Of a stretch of DNA of 64,000 bases, positions 1 to 9,087 are shown piece by piece (within the stretch, counting starts at the first letter, position 1; each line of letters begins with the position of its first letter). Origin of the DNA: Jilunia laotingensis (lineage in GTDB: Bacteria > Bacteroidota > Bacteroidia > Bacteroidales > Bacteroidaceae); assembly GCF_014385165.1 (NCBI RefSeq), contig NZ_JACRTF010000001.1, positions 3,224,001-3,288,000 on the forward strand. Direction: 5' to 3'. The notes under the pieces were generated by a model. It was not told where the DNA came from, ran no database searches, and saw nothing but the letters and a program-made list of their open reading frames with translations. Made by a program: the position numbers and the translations under genes.

Positions 1-42
1 ACTTCAGCCTCAGAAAAACGAAAACTTTTCTGAGGCTGAAGT
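1..42. terminator. Perfect 17-bp hairpin, probable terminator
   Basis: Bases 1-17 and 26-42 are exact reverse complements around an 8-nt loop. The hairpin lies 21 nt beyond the stop codon of the minus-strand gene ending at 64. The A-run before and T-run inside the stem would let it work in both directions, so it may also serve a convergent gene outside the window. Confidence 0.7.
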
Positions 43-63
43 TAAATGTGATAATTGAATCAA

Positions 64-3000
64 TTATTTTCTGATTTCTATTTTCCGGATAATAAGATTT
101 GTTCCCGTATTTATTCGTAAGATATAAAGTCCATCGTTTAGATGAGCGATATTAATCTTATGTGTTTCTTTTGCATGATACAATTCTTTACCCGATAGAT
201 CAAATAATGAGACTTCCGTTACCTGGCCTTTGATATAAATGGTTTCGGAAGCGGGATTTGGATAGATTAGGATCAAATCTTTTTCAGCATCTGAAATACC
301 GATGGTCGCTTTTCGTAAATTTTCAGAGTATAAAGGTTGTGATACCTTTCCATCAATGAATACGGCTTTTACGGCATAAGTATATTCGCTGTTTTCAAGA
401 TTTGTCCAATCCTTATCAGCATATGAAAGTACTTCTGTGGGTTGCTCTGTAAGCAGTATCCATTTAGTCGGTATTTCTTTGTCAGCTGTTTTCATCCGGT
501 AAAGTAGATAGGTCACAGCAGGTAGTTCCGGTATATCTTGTTCCGGATTATAAATCATCGCATTTGCCCGTAACATAAAGTTCTGTTTGAACCCTCGGGA
601 TTCCACTGTATAGTATTCTTTAGTAACGTAATCGAAAATATACTGGCAACCGGAAGAGAAATTGCTACCGTCATCTGTTGCCAAATAGGCATGATCGGAG
701 AACCGAGTACCGACAATATAGCCGTAAGGTGCTTTTACCGGAGTAGGTAACTGGTATGTATTCCATTGATTATCGATATTTTGAATGTTTTCTTCAGAGA
801 CTAATATTTCGTTGGTCGGTTTTCCTTCTTCATTTAAAGCTAGAATATAAATATTTATATTATCATTGGTAGATGCCAGAGAAGGAATAGTATACCAACT
901 TACACTATAGATAACGGCAGGCATATGATATGCACTTCCGAGTAATGTATTCCCAGTGATATTGGGGATTTCAAGTCCGGAAGTTTGTATGCCGTTATCG
1001 TATTTAAATTCTGTAGTATACAGGGGTTTGTTCCAACTTATATTCATCACATTATCTTCTTCTTTTGAAGTGAGGGCGGATGGAGGACATATAATCGGAT
1101 TCATGGTAATATCAGATAGGGCAACATCCTGATTGTTGATGGACACATTTCCGGTATACAATTCATACCCGGCTGCCAATATTCTTAATCGGTAGTTTTC
1201 CGACCGGTATACCGAAGGAATTTCGAAGTTCCCATTTTCATCCGTTTCTGTTTTATACCGGGTGTAACCATCGATCGAAAGTAAAGCATTTCCGACAGGC
1301 GTGTTGCTGATACCTGTCACTTTTCCTGATAATTTATAGGTCGGAATGGCTGATAGTGTGATGTCTTGGCGGGTACTTTCTCCTTCGGTTATTGTTATAT
1401 TCACACTAGCATTATCGAGGCCGATAACTGTTGGCCGGACATCTATTTTATAATCTCCTTTCAGTAGATAACTGAATTCATATATTCCGTTTTGATCTGT
1501 AAAAGTGCTGACATGGCTATCTTTTATTTCTACTTTGGCTTGTTCCACAGGTTTTCCGTCATAGGTTACTTTCCCGGTCAATATACCTCCTTCGTTCGTT
1601 TTGATTAGCAGTTGCATATAATTGATCATGGATGAAACCTGAATTTCATTGACATTTATTATACCGTTATCATTATTGATTACAGCTGTCCGGGGAATGT
1701 CCGGGAAGTTTTGCGCATAGAAAGTCACTTTTTCTATAGAGGGGTCTCGAACTTTCTGATTAAGCACACATAAATTTTCGCCTGTATAATAATAGGGAGT
1801 ATCCAGTACGATGTTAAGTTTATTTTCCCCTTTTTCAAAAGTGAGATCACCTTCGTAGACTAGAACCATTTCTTCTTCTGGTATCCACCCTTCACTGATT
1901 TCCTCCCGGTTGGTGTTCAGCATGAATATCCGTACATGCTTGCCGGTCAATACGCGGTTGGAATTATTTTGGTAAATATAGGCGATTTCTTTTATTAGTC
2001 CGCTGGAGAAATTGATTTCATCTCTACGATAAATCACTTCCGAATAACTATAAGCCTTTCCATCGAATCCGTAAGGCAGTATACTGTTTTTGTTTTCTTT
2101 ATTACCGATTTCTATCCAATCTTCTCCGGTTAGTTTAATGGAAATTTCCATAGGGAGAGAAAGGTTGTTTTGCACGTTAATATCATTCTTGCAAATTACT
2201 CTGGCTGAAATATGGGTTGCTGTAATTGTCTCCGGAGTCCATTTTAACTCAATGGTCTTGGTAACTTCCACCGGCAGTTCTTCAGATATGGTTTGCGTGG
2301 TTAAAACATTTTGTTTTTGATCGATCAACTGTATCTCAAAGTCTTTTTGTGCAGCTTTGCCATTATTGAATACATCTATCTGGTAGGTATATTCTTTGCC
2401 CACTGTCAGATTGTTCTCACCGTTGACTGATCGGATGGCAAGATCAGTTTCTCCGTAAGGCTCAATAAGTATGTTCTTAATCTTTAGTCCGAACTGGTCT
2501 TTCAGTGAATATACATGCATTCCTATGCAGTAATCACCCGATTCATCGACCTTTACCAAGATGGCACGTGTTTCATACTCGGTATTACTGAAAGATTCTA
2601 AAGTTTCCAACGCAATGTTTTGTCCTGAAGGATCGCATTCTTTTCCCATGGTAACAGCAAAGTTTTCTACCGAGTTAAAAACGGAAGGTGCCAGTATATC
2701 ATATTTTAGGCGATACTCCGTGCTTTTATCAAATTTCAGGGGAACTGAAATTATCCATTCGTCAGCATCCATTCTCATTGAATAAGTATAAGAAAATTCG
2801 GAACCATTGAATAACCAGGTTTTGTTATCACCGTTTACGTTGAATATGCTCCATTGTGCGGCATCAAATTCGGTATTGAAATTCGGATAATAAGGTAAAT
2901 TTAATGCTTCTCCTATCAAGAGTGTATCGGAAGTTATCACTTCGCTTTCACCGATTTCATTATAACAAGATACCTGGTAATAGTAATTATTTGCTTTCTC

Positions 3001-4266
3001 TATCTGGTCGTCAGTAAAATGGGTGTCAGTGATACCAGTATACTTTTTTTGTCCCGGCATCCGGATGATTGTATATTCAAGTGTCGTTTCATCCAGATTG
3101 CCTCCGTGTTTCCCTGTGGTCGGTGCGATCCAGGAAAGAATGGCTTTATTGTTTTCTTTCGTAATTTGTAAATTTCCGATTGTAGACGGGCTGTCTTTTC
3201 CAACATAGATGGAGACGGATGCTTCTATACTTTTTCCTACAGAATTGCAGGCAACAAGGGTGTACTTCATCATCCCGTTTAAAGAATTGTTTCCATCTGT
3301 CCATTCGGCTCTTTTCCCGATTCCGGGAGTTTCGATCGTATGAACCTTTTCTCCGTTCCGGTAAATATCTATTGCAGTCAGTTCAGTCAGGTTGGCTCCG
3401 CTAAAAGTTTTATCGGGATTGTTCCAGGTCAATGTAACGGAAGAGTTTTTGTTTTCGGCCTTTAAATCGTTTACTTGTGCCGGAGCATTGTCTTCTGCCA
3501 GTTTAAATGGAATATACAGAGCGCACAACAGAGCATTCCCCTGGGTAGTACGGCGTGATTCTACCTTGGCGGTTTGTTTATCTAATTTTATGAAGAAAGA
3601 GGTGGCATTATTATCAAAGCCGCTCCAATACAATTGCCCGTCGGTATGGTCGAATTCCAGGGATTGTTGGTTTTTGATTGAAACTCCCGTATTGCCTATA
3701 AGCTGTAAGGTTCCGTCTGTTTTGTTTATTTTATAAAGATTGGCTTGCGAACCGATTCCATACATTTCACCACCGTATGTACAAGCAATAGCAGCTATTT
3801 TATCCGACAAAACCGCTACTTCTTCTATATTTCCATCAGACAGATTTATTTTAATCAGAGTGGGAGAAGTGGGCATTCCATAATTGGAGGTCATTACTCC
3901 GTACATAGTAGAGGTGGAATAGTCATAGGTCATGTCTGTGCATCCGTACGCCCGGGAACTGATTGCATCTGACAAATTTCCTGATGTAAAATCTATTATG
4001 GATAAACCTATCGGCATCAGACCTTGTGGGTCGTCTGATACGTAACAATAATATTTCCCATTGGCAAATGCACCTCCGAAAGGTGTGTAATATAACCTGG
4101 AAATCAATTCCATTTTCTCTTTATCTTCCGTGTCGAATTTGTATAGACCTGTGCTGAGTCCAGAAGAACTTCCAATGAGATATCCATACGCATCTTTAGC
4201 ATACATGCCGTTGAACAGGCTTTGTAGCATTACAACGATACAAAAAAAGTAATGTCTCTTCTTCAT
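64..4266 (-). CDS. Large secreted multidomain protein with C-terminal type IX-like (type A) sorting domain
   Basis: About 1,400 residues. The longer frame opens at 4311, but the start chosen here gives a normal signal peptide (MKKRHYFFCIVVM..., ending near the AYA/KD junction). Visible in order: a propeller-like N-terminal region (about 25-250), two fibronectin type III-like modules starting at APAQVNDL and DSPSTIGNL, a jelly-roll/choice-of-anchor-type region (about 450-610), a CARDB-like module (DLAIRSVNG...), two carboxypeptidase-regulatory-like beta sandwiches (TGKVTYDGKPV and LSGKVTGISNTPV), and a final 70-residue sorting-type domain with IYPNPAS, LFDLSGK and GLYILRI. The architecture points to a surface or secreted protein; substrate and role cannot be told. 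It is followed by a strong hairpin. It lies directly downstream of a TPR-AraC regulator gene that an IS has broken. Domain calls are by eye. Confidence 0.8.
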   Translation of the reverse strand: MKKRHYFFCIVVMLQSLFNGMYAKDAYGYLIGSSSGLSTGLYKFDTEDKEKMELISRLYYTPFGGAFANGKYYCYVSDDPQGLMPIGLSIIDFTSGNLSDAISSRAYGCTDMTYDYSTSTMYGVMTSNYGMPTSPTLIKINLSDGNIEEVAVLSDKIAAIACTYGGEMYGIGSQANLYKINKTDGTLQLIGNTGVSIKNQQSLEFDHTDGQLYWSGFDNNATSFFIKLDKQTAKVESRRTTQGNALLCALYIPFKLAEDNAPAQVNDLKAENKNSSVTLTWNNPDKTFSGANLTELTAIDIYRNGEKVHTIETPGIGKRAEWTDGNNSLNGMMKYTLVACNSVGKSIEASVSIYVGKDSPSTIGNLQITKENNKAILSWIAPTTGKHGGNLDETTLEYTIIRMPGQKKYTGITDTHFTDDQIEKANNYYYQVSCYNEIGESEVITSDTLLIGEALNLPYYPNFNTEFDAAQWSIFNVNGDNKTWLFNGSEFSYTYSMRMDADEWIISVPLKFDKSTEYRLKYDILAPSVFNSVENFAVTMGKECDPSGQNIALETLESFSNTEYETRAILVKVDESGDYCIGMHVYSLKDQFGLKIKNILIEPYGETDLAIRSVNGENNLTVGKEYTYQIDVFNNGKAAQKDFEIQLIDQKQNVLTTQTISEELPVEVTKTIELKWTPETITATHISARVICKNDINVQNNLSLPMEISIKLTGEDWIEIGNKENKNSILPYGFDGKAYSYSEVIYRRDEINFSSGLIKEIAYIYQNNSNRVLTGKHVRIFMLNTNREEISEGWIPEEEMVLVYEGDLTFEKGENKLNIVLDTPYYYTGENLCVLNQKVRDPSIEKVTFYAQNFPDIPRTAVINNDNGIINVNEIQVSSMINYMQLLIKTNEGGILTGKVTYDGKPVEQAKVEIKDSHVSTFTDQNGIYEFSYLLKGDYKIDVRPTVIGLDNASVNITITEGESTRQDITLSAIPTYKLSGKVTGISNTPVGNALLSIDGYTRYKTETDENGNFEIPSVYRSENYRLRILAAGYELYTGNVSINNQDVALSDITMNPIICPPSALTSKEEDNVMNISWNKPLYTTEFKYDNGIQTSGLEIPNITGNTLLGSAYHMPAVIYSVSWYTIPSLASTNDNINIYILALNEEGKPTNEILVSEENIQNIDNQWNTYQLPTPVKAPYGYIVGTRFSDHAYLATDDGSNFSSGCQYIFDYVTKEYYTVESRGFKQNFMLRANAMIYNPEQDIPELPAVTYLLYRMKTADKEIPTKWILLTEQPTEVLSYADKDWTNLENSEYTYAVKAVFIDGKVSQPLYSENLRKATIGISDAEKDLILIYPNPASETIYIKGQVTEVSLFDLSGKELYHAKETHKINIAHLNDGLYILRINTGTNLIIRKIEIRK

Positions 4267-4342
4267 AAATACAGTTATTAGTTTGATGATTACAATGAGG
4301 TTTGTTTTCACAAAACTAAGAATGTTTGGGATATAATGCTAA

Positions 4343-4356
4343 TTGCAAATTTGCAA
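4343..4356. promoter_or_regulatory. 14-bp perfect palindrome TTGCAAATTTGCAA upstream of the large secreted-protein gene
   Basis: A perfect palindrome centred about 83 bp upstream of the start at 4266, just after the stop of the broken TPR-AraC gene. It overlaps a second copy of GCAAATTT. It could be an operator for the adjacent regulator, by analogy with the palindromes at 33-38 kb, but the sequence differs from those and no clear -33/-7 pair was recognised here. Confidence 0.35.
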
Positions 4357-5055
4357 ATTTATCAATTTACAAATCCTTCTGCGCTTTCACCATCTTCTGG
4401 TACATGGAAGGGGTTATTCCGGTGATTTTTTTGAATACATTGATGAAAGTGGTGGACGATTTATAGCCTACGCTTTCCGAGATGGTCTGGATGGTATAAT
4501 TGCCATATTGTTCGATGTCCGTAAGGCGTATGCGGGCTTCTCGTATGCGGTATTCATTGACGAATCCGTTGAAATTTACATGGTAGGTTTCGTTGATGAT
4601 TTGGGATATATAGCTCTTATTCGAATTGACCAGCATAGCCAGTTTCTCTAATGAGAAGTCTGATTCGCAATATTCCTGTGTATTTTCCATAATGGAGTTA
4701 ATGGCTTCCAGCAAAGTTCCTTTCTGATCTTCATTCAGATTGCTGGTGGTGTATTTCTGATTCTTGTCCGGAGATTCTGTCACATTTGAATATCCTTTTT
4801 TGTTTTGAAAAGACAGTAGGAGGTCTGTATCGACTTCTCCTTTTTTGTCTGGATCAGTTTCGTGGGAAGATGGAGTGAATGTAGTTTTCTCTTTCAGCAA
4901 TTGCTCAATGGTAAATTCCTTCATACGGAGTTTCTCTTCATATTGAATCCGCAGGTTTTTGTTGTATTTCTCAGAGCTTACGATTTCATTATTGATTTGG
5001 AATAAATTTTGGTAAGACCGGGACAATTTCCTTTTCTGGTAATATACCGTAATTA

Positions 5056-5059
5056 ATAA
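5056..5059. repeat. Target site duplication ATAA, left copy
   Basis: ATAA immediately outside the left end of the IS; the matching copy is at 6379-6382. The next base outward differs between the two sides, so the duplication is 4 bp. Confidence 0.75.
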
Positions 5060-5163
5060 GGTGAGTTCTATCAATTCAATTTATCCTCTTGTATCAGACA
5101 GCAGAACTCTTTAACTGCCCAATTTGTGAGCTTTAGTCTTGCAAATTTAGCGAATATTTTCTA

Positions 5164-5175
5164 CCCCCCCCCCCC
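5164..5175. repeat. Homopolymer run of 12 C
   Basis: Twelve consecutive C on the plus strand (G on the transposase strand), between the transposase stop codon and the outer IS end. It lies in non-coding IS sequence. The length may vary between copies or be a sequencing weak spot. Confidence 0.9.
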
Positions 5176-5231
5176 GATTTTTACAATAATTAACTTGTGT
5201 TTGTTGTAAAAATTGGATGTGCAGGCATAAT

Positions 5232-6293
5232 TCACCCCAACAACTCAGGTTTCAGCCTGATTATTTGCGTGTAACGACTGATGTTATACACAAGACTGGT
5301 GAATGCTACATTGGCTTTAGCACGAATAAGCCCTACTGTACGCACCACAAGTCCACGCATGGTTTGTTCCTCAAACCCGAATACATGCTCGACAAGGCAA
5401 CGTGTCTTGGATTTTTTCCTATTGTCTGATTTCTGCTCCTTGGTAAGCGGACGGTTACGGTAGCCCTTTTCGCAAATTATCGGATTCATCTTATGCTGTT
5501 TTACAATCTCCTCTTGTCCGACATAACCGGCGTCCAAATACAAGTCCTTGCCTTCGTCTTTTTCATCCAGCAGTCCTTCAAAGCCTTTGGAATCATGCAC
5601 TTCTGCCGACGTGGTATCATAAGAAAGTATGATCTTATTGCGTTTCTCAACTTTAGTATGCTGCTTGTAGCCGTAAAAAGTCTCATCACGCTTCTTTGTC
5701 CAGCGGGCATCTACATCCTTGTGGCACTTCTTGTGGGGATTGTCATTCCACAACTTATCACCCGCTCCCTGTTTTATCTGCTCATTTTCATCACGGGTGT
5801 TACGTTGGCGAGGGGCAATAACAAAACTGGCATCAATGATGCGACCCTCATTGAATTGCAGACCCTTACTTTCCATGAAACTATGAAATTCCGAAAAAAG
5901 CTTGTCATAAACGCCTGTATTTGTCAGGAGTTCGCGATACTTCCACACCGTCTTCTCGTCAGGAACATCGTCAACACATTCAATACCAAGAAACTTGCGG
6001 AAACTCGTACGGTCAACTATCTGATACTCTATCTGATGGTCACTCAAACCATAATAACGCTGAAGAAACAAGACCTTGAACATCAGCACACAGTCTATCG
6101 GCGGACGACCGGCATTACTTTTGCGCTCTCCGGTAAAAAGGGCTGATTCAAGAGTAGGACGAAAGATCTCAAAATCAACATACTGAGACAACACTTCAAG
6201 AGGATTGCCCATTTCATTCAAACGCAATTCACGATTCTCTGACTCAAATAGTTGATTATAACGAAGCTTACGGTATCGGGATAACTTGTTCAT
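5232..6293 (-). CDS. IS5-family DDE transposase
   Basis: 353 residues from MNKLSRYRKL; the frame is open 17 codons further upstream, but this start lies just inside the IS and gives a normal N-terminus. An N-terminal DUF772-like region (GRPPIDCVLMFKVLFLQRYYGLSDHQIEYQ) precedes the DDE catalytic domain. Likely acidic residues are D in RIIDASFV, D in LYLDAGYVGQ and E in CLVEHVFGFE. It catalyses cut-and-paste movement of the surrounding element. The frame is complete with no internal stop. Confidence 0.9.
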   Translation of the reverse strand: MNKLSRYRKLRYNQLFESENRELRLNEMGNPLEVLSQYVDFEIFRPTLESALFTGERKSNAGRPPIDCVLMFKVLFLQRYYGLSDHQIEYQIVDRTSFRKFLGIECVDDVPDEKTVWKYRELLTNTGVYDKLFSEFHSFMESKGLQFNEGRIIDASFVIAPRQRNTRDENEQIKQGAGDKLWNDNPHKKCHKDVDARWTKKRDETFYGYKQHTKVEKRNKIILSYDTTSAEVHDSKGFEGLLDEKDEGKDLYLDAGYVGQEEIVKQHKMNPIICEKGYRNRPLTKEQKSDNRKKSKTRCLVEHVFGFEEQTMRGLVVRTVGLIRAKANVAFTSLVYNISRYTQIIRLKPELLG

Positions 6294-6378
6294 TATAAAA
6301 TTCTTATTTTCTGCAAATTTACGCTCTTGGAACCATATAAACAACTGTACTACAATATTTTAATTTATAGAACTCCTC

Positions 6379-6382
6379 ATAA
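6379..6382. repeat. Target site duplication ATAA, right copy
   Basis: Direct copy of the ATAA at 5056-5059, immediately outside the right IS end. Confidence 0.75.
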
Positions 6383-7602
6383 AAACGAGAAGATGAGTGC
6401 GCTGATCAAAATCCCGGTCATTATCTTTCTTTGGCTTTTTATTTCTTTCTCTTTGATAAGTTGCAAAGCTATCAGGTTATTGATCTCTTTGTTGTACTTC
6501 TCTGTCTCATACAGGAACTGGAGGTTCTTGATACGGCTGAATTCCCGAAAATTGAATATGGAGTCGGTAAGTACCAGATATTCATTCTTATATAATTGTG
6601 CGTTTTTTCTGTCATTTACTTTCTCGTACAGGACCGGGAGAACTTTCAAAGCTTCCTTTAATTTGTCTGTAAATCCGTTTTCTTTGGCTGTTGCGTAGAA
6701 GAGATGCAGATAATGCATGGTAGAATCCCGTTCGTTCAATTTCTGATACATTTTATAAAGATCTTCATAGGAAGCACATTCGAACCAGGGACCCATTTGG
6801 TTTGTCTTTGCGAAATCAACGGAGCTTTTTATACTTCTGGCAGCCTCTTTGTATTTTCCGTCTAAAGATAGGATCAGTCCTTCGTCCAACAGCATATTAT
6901 AATAATACATTTCATAGAAGGTACTGTCGGTGATATTGAGTTGCTTTTGCTGATTAAAATAGTATTTGGCTTTTTCCGGATTGGGGATATAGACATAAGT
7001 GGTTGTCAGATTATTTAGCATTTGCACTTTTGCAGCGAAATAATCATGTTCCAAACAGAGCTTATACCCTTTTTCATAATAAGTTGCGGCCTTTTCCAAA
7101 TCTTGAAATAGCCAGTAAATGTTGCCTATATTGTTATAGAGCTTAATGATGTTGGTATGGAAATCGCAGGATTCGCTGATTTTTAATCCTTTTATGTATA
7201 CATCCATGGCATTGGTGTAGCTGCCTTGTGCATAATAAATGTTGCCTGCTTTGAGATGGGCGGTTGCGCAAAGCTTTTTATCGGCATCGGGCATGTCGGT
7301 ATAAAAATGGTTGATAGCAACCGAATAAAGTATGATGGCTGTATCATTTGCTTCTTTTTCAGCATATTTGTCTCCTTGTGTTATGATTTCTTGTAGGGAG
7401 AGATGGCTGGTTTGTTCGCGGAAGTTGGCGTAGGCTTCTTTATCTTGCGAGAAAATCGCGGTAGCGTGAAAAATGAGAATAGTCCAAAGGAGTGGAGCTT
7501 TTATCAAGAATAAGGGTGGCTTTGTCCTGATAGGAGTGTCCGATTGATTGTGGTGCATAGATTTTGATAATTAGTGTGTGGTCATTGATAATGTTTTGCA
7601 CA

Positions 7603-7634
7603 ACAAAAATAGGGTTTAATTTGGCTGTTGCAAA
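7603..7634 (-). promoter_or_regulatory. Bacteroides-type promoter for the interrupted TPR-AraC gene
   Basis: On the minus strand, TTTG (7631-7634), 19 nt, then TATTTTTG (-7 box, within 7603-7611). This is a textbook match to the Bacteroides vegetative consensus and leaves a leader of about 40 nt before the ATG at 7558. Confidence 0.65.
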
Positions 7635-7678
7635 TAAAACCCTCTCCTTTTTATCCAATTACTCTATTCTCTTCTTTT

Positions 7679-8914
7679 TTATTCCGTTCGTTTGCAGCCG
7701 TTTGCTTGCATAAATTCGTTTAATGCTATTTCGTAGTTGCCATGTACCATAATATGATGGTTGCCCAAAGGGGTTTTCAGGAAATAGTCTGCGGGGGTAT
7801 TCATCTTTATCCTGACTTGTGTTCGGCACATGTTGATGTAGTTTGTGTTTTCCGTCAGCGTGCCGGTTGAAAGGTAATATTCATCCAGGCATTCCCCGCC
7901 ACATTTGACGATGGTCACATCTCCCGTAGGCAATAGTCCCTGAATGCCGATACCGCTTTCTGTTTCGAAATGGTTGCGGATGATGTATTTTTCGGTTTGT
8001 TTCAGTCCCACGGTGCAGTGGGCAAGAATGAGTTCATTTGTTCTTGTATTTATCATGGAAGGATTGGCCATGAAGCCAACTTTTCCGGTCAGGGATTTAA
8101 TAGCCAGCAGGGTGAATATGGATTGTAAATCACCTTCACATCCCGCCAATATGCCTTCATCGTTCAGCATGGATAAAGCCAGACAGCCTGTCGTGCCGAT
8201 TTCTTCTATCAGCTTAAAGCAACTCAAGGTGACGGCACTCAGTTTCTCTTCTTTACAAATTCGTTTCACAGCCCGGTAGAGTCGCATAGCCTTCAGCATA
8301 TCCTCGGGTGTCCCTTCACGGCAAGCCAATGCTTGCGAAGCGACAGCAGCGCAGGAAGCACCTACTTCATTGTCTGTGATACGATTGAATTTCTCGTACA
8401 CCCGTTCAAGGGGAATGTCAAAATATTCAACTCCCCAGCGGCGCTTGGCAAGCAAGTAGTCCACATTGCTGGCAACGAGCCACGAAGAGGGGGCACCGAT
8501 GACCCCGATCCGCAAGCCGGCTATGGAGCGTTGCGCCTGGAAATTATTATATAAAATGTGTACACGTGCCACTATGGAAGGGAGTTCACCATGAAGAATT
8601 TCGCTCTTCATCCCGCGGTTTCGAAGCCAGGATGATACTTCTAGTGCAGCGGCAAGCGAATTCTGCATTCCGTCCGCCAGGATAATGGCAGGGCGGGGGA
8701 GTGATTCAAAATGTTGGATAACTAACCTTTCCACTCCTCCGGTCGCGATGAATATGATTTTGAAATCATTGCTGCCAAGTTTGTCAATATCCTGATGATC
8801 TATAAATTTGACAGTGAAGTATTTCTCCAATTCACTTAATACAGCTTCGTGGGAATTGCGGATGGAAGCCTGCTTATGAAGCAATGAAGCGAAGGCAATG
8901 AGGTTTATGGTCAT
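7679..8914 (-). CDS. L-fucose/L-arabinose isomerase-fold sugar isomerase-like protein
   Basis: 411 residues, no signal peptide, so cytoplasmic. The N-terminal half has a Rossmann-like pattern and a second nucleotide-fold-like stretch (AGLRIGVIGAPSSW). The C-terminal half carries the CEGD motif (GCEGDLQSIFTLL), then LAHCTVGL and GHH-type segments typical of the fucose isomerase-like C-terminal family, where the acidic residue binds the catalytic metal. The true substrate is unknown; some family members are not proven isomerases. It stands alone, with a possible -7 box at 8943-8951, and the next gene downstream is the interrupted regulator. Confidence 0.7.
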   Translation of the reverse strand: MTINLIAFASLLHKQASIRNSHEAVLSELEKYFTVKFIDHQDIDKLGSNDFKIIFIATGGVERLVIQHFESLPRPAIILADGMQNSLAAALEVSSWLRNRGMKSEILHGELPSIVARVHILYNNFQAQRSIAGLRIGVIGAPSSWLVASNVDYLLAKRRWGVEYFDIPLERVYEKFNRITDNEVGASCAAVASQALACREGTPEDMLKAMRLYRAVKRICKEEKLSAVTLSCFKLIEEIGTTGCLALSMLNDEGILAGCEGDLQSIFTLLAIKSLTGKVGFMANPSMINTRTNELILAHCTVGLKQTEKYIIRNHFETESGIGIQGLLPTGDVTIVKCGGECLDEYYLSTGTLTENTNYINMCRTQVRIKMNTPADYFLKTPLGNHHIMVHGNYEIALNEFMQANGCKRTE

Positions 8915-8942
8915 TTTGGTATTGTTTTAGGTTTTGTATATG

Positions 8943-8951
8943 ACAAATGTA
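8943..8951 (-). promoter_or_regulatory. -7 box TACATTTGT
   Basis: Matches TAnnTTTG about 30 nt upstream of the start at 8914. No good -33 element was seen. Confidence 0.4.
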
Positions 8952-9035
8952 TAGCTTTCTTTTCAAAATGCCATAACCTTTTTACCCTTGATAAGGATTT
9001 TAAAGTTTTTATGTCTCTGTCTCCGATTTATTGCG

Positions 9036-9044
9036 TACATTTGC
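9036..9044 (+). promoter_or_regulatory. -7 box TACATTTGC
   Basis: Exact TAnnTTTGC about 44 nt upstream of the aminotransferase start. The -33 element is weak. It is divergent from the box at 8943-8951. Confidence 0.5.
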
Positions 9045-9087
9045 CCTCCAAATTATAAATTGTAAATAGAAAATAGTAAAACGCCTT

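Larger units (their letters stand above)
5060..6378 (-). mobile_element. IS5-like insertion sequence, 1,319 bp
   Basis: The ends are imperfect inverted repeats: the left end GGTGAGTTCTATCAATTCAA matches the complement of the right end GAGGAGTTCTATAAATTAAA at 16 of 20 positions. Both ends are flanked by ATAA. The element holds a single DDE transposase gene on the minus strand, in the same direction as the gene it interrupts. Its size, single ORF and 4-bp duplication fit the IS5 family. It has split a TPR-AraC regulator gene. The transposase frame is intact, so the element may still be mobile. Confidence 0.88.
4367..7558 (-). pseudogene. TPR / transmembrane / AraC-type HTH hybrid regulator, interrupted by an IS element
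   Basis: Two fragments of one gene. The N-terminal fragment (6383-7558) has a signal or membrane segment, several TPR-like repeats (for example NNIGNIYWLFQDLEKAATYY) and the first part of a transmembrane helix. It then runs into the IS and stops. The C-terminal fragment (4367-5059) resumes inside the helix (LLITVYYQKRK), followed by a coiled-coil-like linker and an AraC HTH (FSLEKLAMLVNSNKSYISQ, then YKSSTTFINVFKKITGITPSMY). Removing the IS at 5060-6378 and one copy of its 4-bp duplication joins 1,176 and 693 nt into exactly 623 codons in frame (622 aa). The join FSFL-LITVYYQ aligns without a gap to the intact paralogue at 29042-30808. The family is thought to sense a periplasmic or membrane signal through the TPR part. 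An isolated HTH fragment could still be made from TTG at 5074, but the sensor would be lost. A promoter fits at 7603-7634. Confidence 0.9.
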
